Source: Legionella waltersii
GTDB taxonomy: Bacteria; Pseudomonadota; Gammaproteobacteria; Legionellales; Legionellaceae
DNA: 64,000 nt
NCBI RefSeq assembly: GCF_001468085.1
Contig: NZ_LNZB01000006.1
Span: 124,001 to 188,000 of the forward strand
Reading direction: 5' to 3'
A model generated the notes under the pieces. It was not told the DNA's origin and did no database searches. It was given only the letters and a program-made list of their open reading frames with translations. This document shows, piece after piece, positions 63,154 to 64,000 of the stretch. The position numbers and the translations under genes were made by a program. Position 1 is the stretch's first letter. Each line of letters begins with the position of its first letter.

Positions 63154-63241
63154 GTGGTTTTTTTGCTTGACGAGTGTAGAAATGTGTTCCTATAGTGTAG
63201 AAAAGTGGGTTAAAATAATAAAAAAGTGGGGAATAGTGGAA
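63154..63241 (+). promoter_or_regulatory. mraZ promoter with phased GTG boxes (MraZ sites)
   Basis: A strong promoter is visible: TTGACG at 63167-63172 (5 of 6) and TATAGT at 63191-63196 (5 of 6), 18 bases apart. Over it lie GTG-starting boxes at 63154, 63174, 63184, 63195, 63205, 63226 and 63236, spaced 10-11 or about 20 bases, all on one DNA face. The best (GTGGGT, GTGGGG, GTGGAA) match the GTGG(G/A) sites that MraZ recognises in other bacteria. The array runs from the -35 box to the leader, so MraZ would repress its own operon. Confidence 0.75.
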
Positions 63242-63270
63242 ATTAATCTCTATAATTATTAGGAAAAACC

Positions 63271-63729
63271 ATGTTTAGAGGGATAAACGCCATAACAATC
63301 GACACTAAAGGACGCTTGGCCATACCAACGCGTTACAGAAGTGCGCTTGGTGCGGAAGAGAAAATTCCTTTAGTGGTTACCATTGATACAGAAGAAACTT
63401 GTTTGCTCCTCTATACCGCAGCTCAATGGCAAATTATTGAAGATAATTTGCAAAAGCTACCAAGTTTTAATGCAGCAGCTCGAAGAATTCAACGATTGTT
63501 AATTGGACATGCAACCGATGTAGAAGTTGATGCTAATGGAAGAGTCTTGCTTCCCCCTGTGTTAAGAACTTATGCCAAGTTAGAGAAAGACGTCGTAATG
63601 ATTGGTCAAGGGAATAAATTTGAAGTTTGGAATAAAGAGTTATGGGAATCCAAACGGGAGCAATGGTTGGCTGATGAAGCAGCTAAGGAAGATGGTCTTC
63701 CTGATGAGATGAAAACGTTCTCTTTATAG
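63271..63729 (+). CDS. mraZ: MraZ transcription regulator of the dcw cluster
   Basis: An AbrB-like DNA-binding protein with two repeats: [20 protein letters not shown] (about 1-20) and [20 protein letters not shown] (about 77-96). The length of 152 aa matches E. coli MraZ (152). It represses the dcw operon by binding direct GTGG-type repeats upstream of itself. An AGGAAAAACC site supports the start. First gene of the dcw cluster; rsmH starts 11 bases after its stop. Confidence 0.97.
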   Translation: MFRGINAITIDTKGRLAIPTRYRSALGAEEKIPLVVTIDTEETCLLLYTAAQWQIIEDNLQKLPSFNAAARRIQRLLIGHATDVEVDANGRVLLPPVLRTYAKLEKDVVMIGQGNKFEVWNKELWESKREQWLADEAAKEDGLPDEMKTFSL

Positions 63730-63740
63730 TGGAAATAAAA

Positions 63741-64000
63741 ATGGCAGCGCATCAATCCGTATTACTACATGAATCCATAAATGGCCTAGCAATTAAAGGT
63801 GACGGGATTTATTTCGACGGAACTTTTGGGCGTGGAGGTCATAGCAAAGAGATATTGAAGCATTTAAATGAAAAGGGAAAATTGCTTTCTATTGATAAAG
63901 ATCCAGTAGCCATTCAATTTGCAAAAGATCATTTCGGATTAGATAAACGATTTCAGATATTTCATGGTTCTTTCGCAAAGATTGCTGAATTTGCAACTCA
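63741..64000 (+). CDS. rsmH: 16S rRNA m4C1402 methyltransferase RsmH, 5' part
   Basis: Only the first 86 codons are inside the window. They read [20 protein letters not shown] and include the SAM motif [16 protein letters not shown] (about 24-39), diagnostic of RsmH (MraW), then [13 protein letters not shown]. It methylates N4 of C1402 in 16S rRNA. Its position directly after mraZ is the usual dcw order, and ftsL and ftsI are expected downstream. The frame is open to the window edge. Confidence 0.97.
   Translation, partial: MAAHQSVLLHESINGLAIKGDGIYFDGTFGRGGHSKEILKHLNEKGKLLSIDKDPVAIQFAKDHFGLDKRFQIFHGSFAKIAEFAT

Overview
The window is AT-rich, densely coded DNA from a gammaproteobacterium, almost certainly Legionella or a close relative (Fluoribacter group). 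The clues are a stand-alone lspC/gspC type II secretion gene, a class D beta-lactamase of the LoxA/OXA-29 kind, an unusual kynurenine 3-monooxygenase locus, many small secreted proteins of unknown function, eukaryote-like kinase genes typical of Dot/Icm effector repertoires, and the general gene content. No chromosomal landmark such as an rRNA operon or origin is present. The window ends at the start of the dcw cell-division cluster (mraZ, rsmH).

Layout. 1-3.5 kb: a duplicated Cys-rich secreted protein, the flagellar master regulator fleQ, and the protease sohB. 3.7-10.2 kb: a complete cytochrome c maturation operon, ccmABCDEFGHI, including a 55-codon ccmD overlapping both neighbours, with a dodecin gene fused to its end by overlap. 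10.2-10.9 kb: a palindromic repeat block. 10.9-22.2 kb: an unknown protein, a 3-methyladenine glycosylase, recQ, a three-gene branched-chain acyl-CoA (valine) catabolic set, two orphan proteins, and prfC. 22.3-31.6 kb: the three-gene pnt transhydrogenase, small secreted proteins, a CAP-domain protein, tRNA-Ser(GGA), nagZ and a DAACS symporter. 31.6-32.6 kb: a nine-copy tandem expansion inside a composite palindromic element. 32.6-36.7 kb: a metB/acyltransferase/dapD/dapE operon. 36.8-45 kb: a KfrA_N-PAS-PAS-GGDEF-EAL protein, kynurenine monooxygenase, a heme-oxygenase-fold (HDO-like) protein overlapping an FAD oxidase, a class D beta-lactamase and a methyltransferase. 45-50 kb: lspC, a Sel1 lipoprotein, a Ca/Na exchanger, mutY and asmA. 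50-54.9 kb: a cluster of unknown genes ending in an HtrA-like protease, then an isochorismatase-fold hydrolase and an SDR. 55-59.3 kb: two divergent kinase-like genes. 59.3-60.9 kb: flgN, flgM, flgA. 61-64 kb: cytochrome c5, L,D-transpeptidase, coaX, mraZ, rsmH.

How it works together. CcmA-I exports heme and attaches it to c-type cytochromes; one likely client (the c5-type protein) lies at 61 kb. FleQ and FlgA/M/N belong to the flagellar programme. LspC is the inner-membrane clamp of the type II secreton. The most unusual features are not classical genes. Two equal-length 124-bp elements with 5-bp target duplications have internal hairpin arms that differ by compensating changes, and a third, partial copy is present. 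A ~345-bp palindromic element occurs twice, once with its core amplified about ninefold. The mraZ promoter carries a helically phased array of GTG boxes. The best gene-level leads are the kinase-like pair, the kynurenine monooxygenase/HDO/FAD-oxidase locus and the DNA-binding c-di-GMP protein. All functional calls come from reading the sequence; no database search was run.
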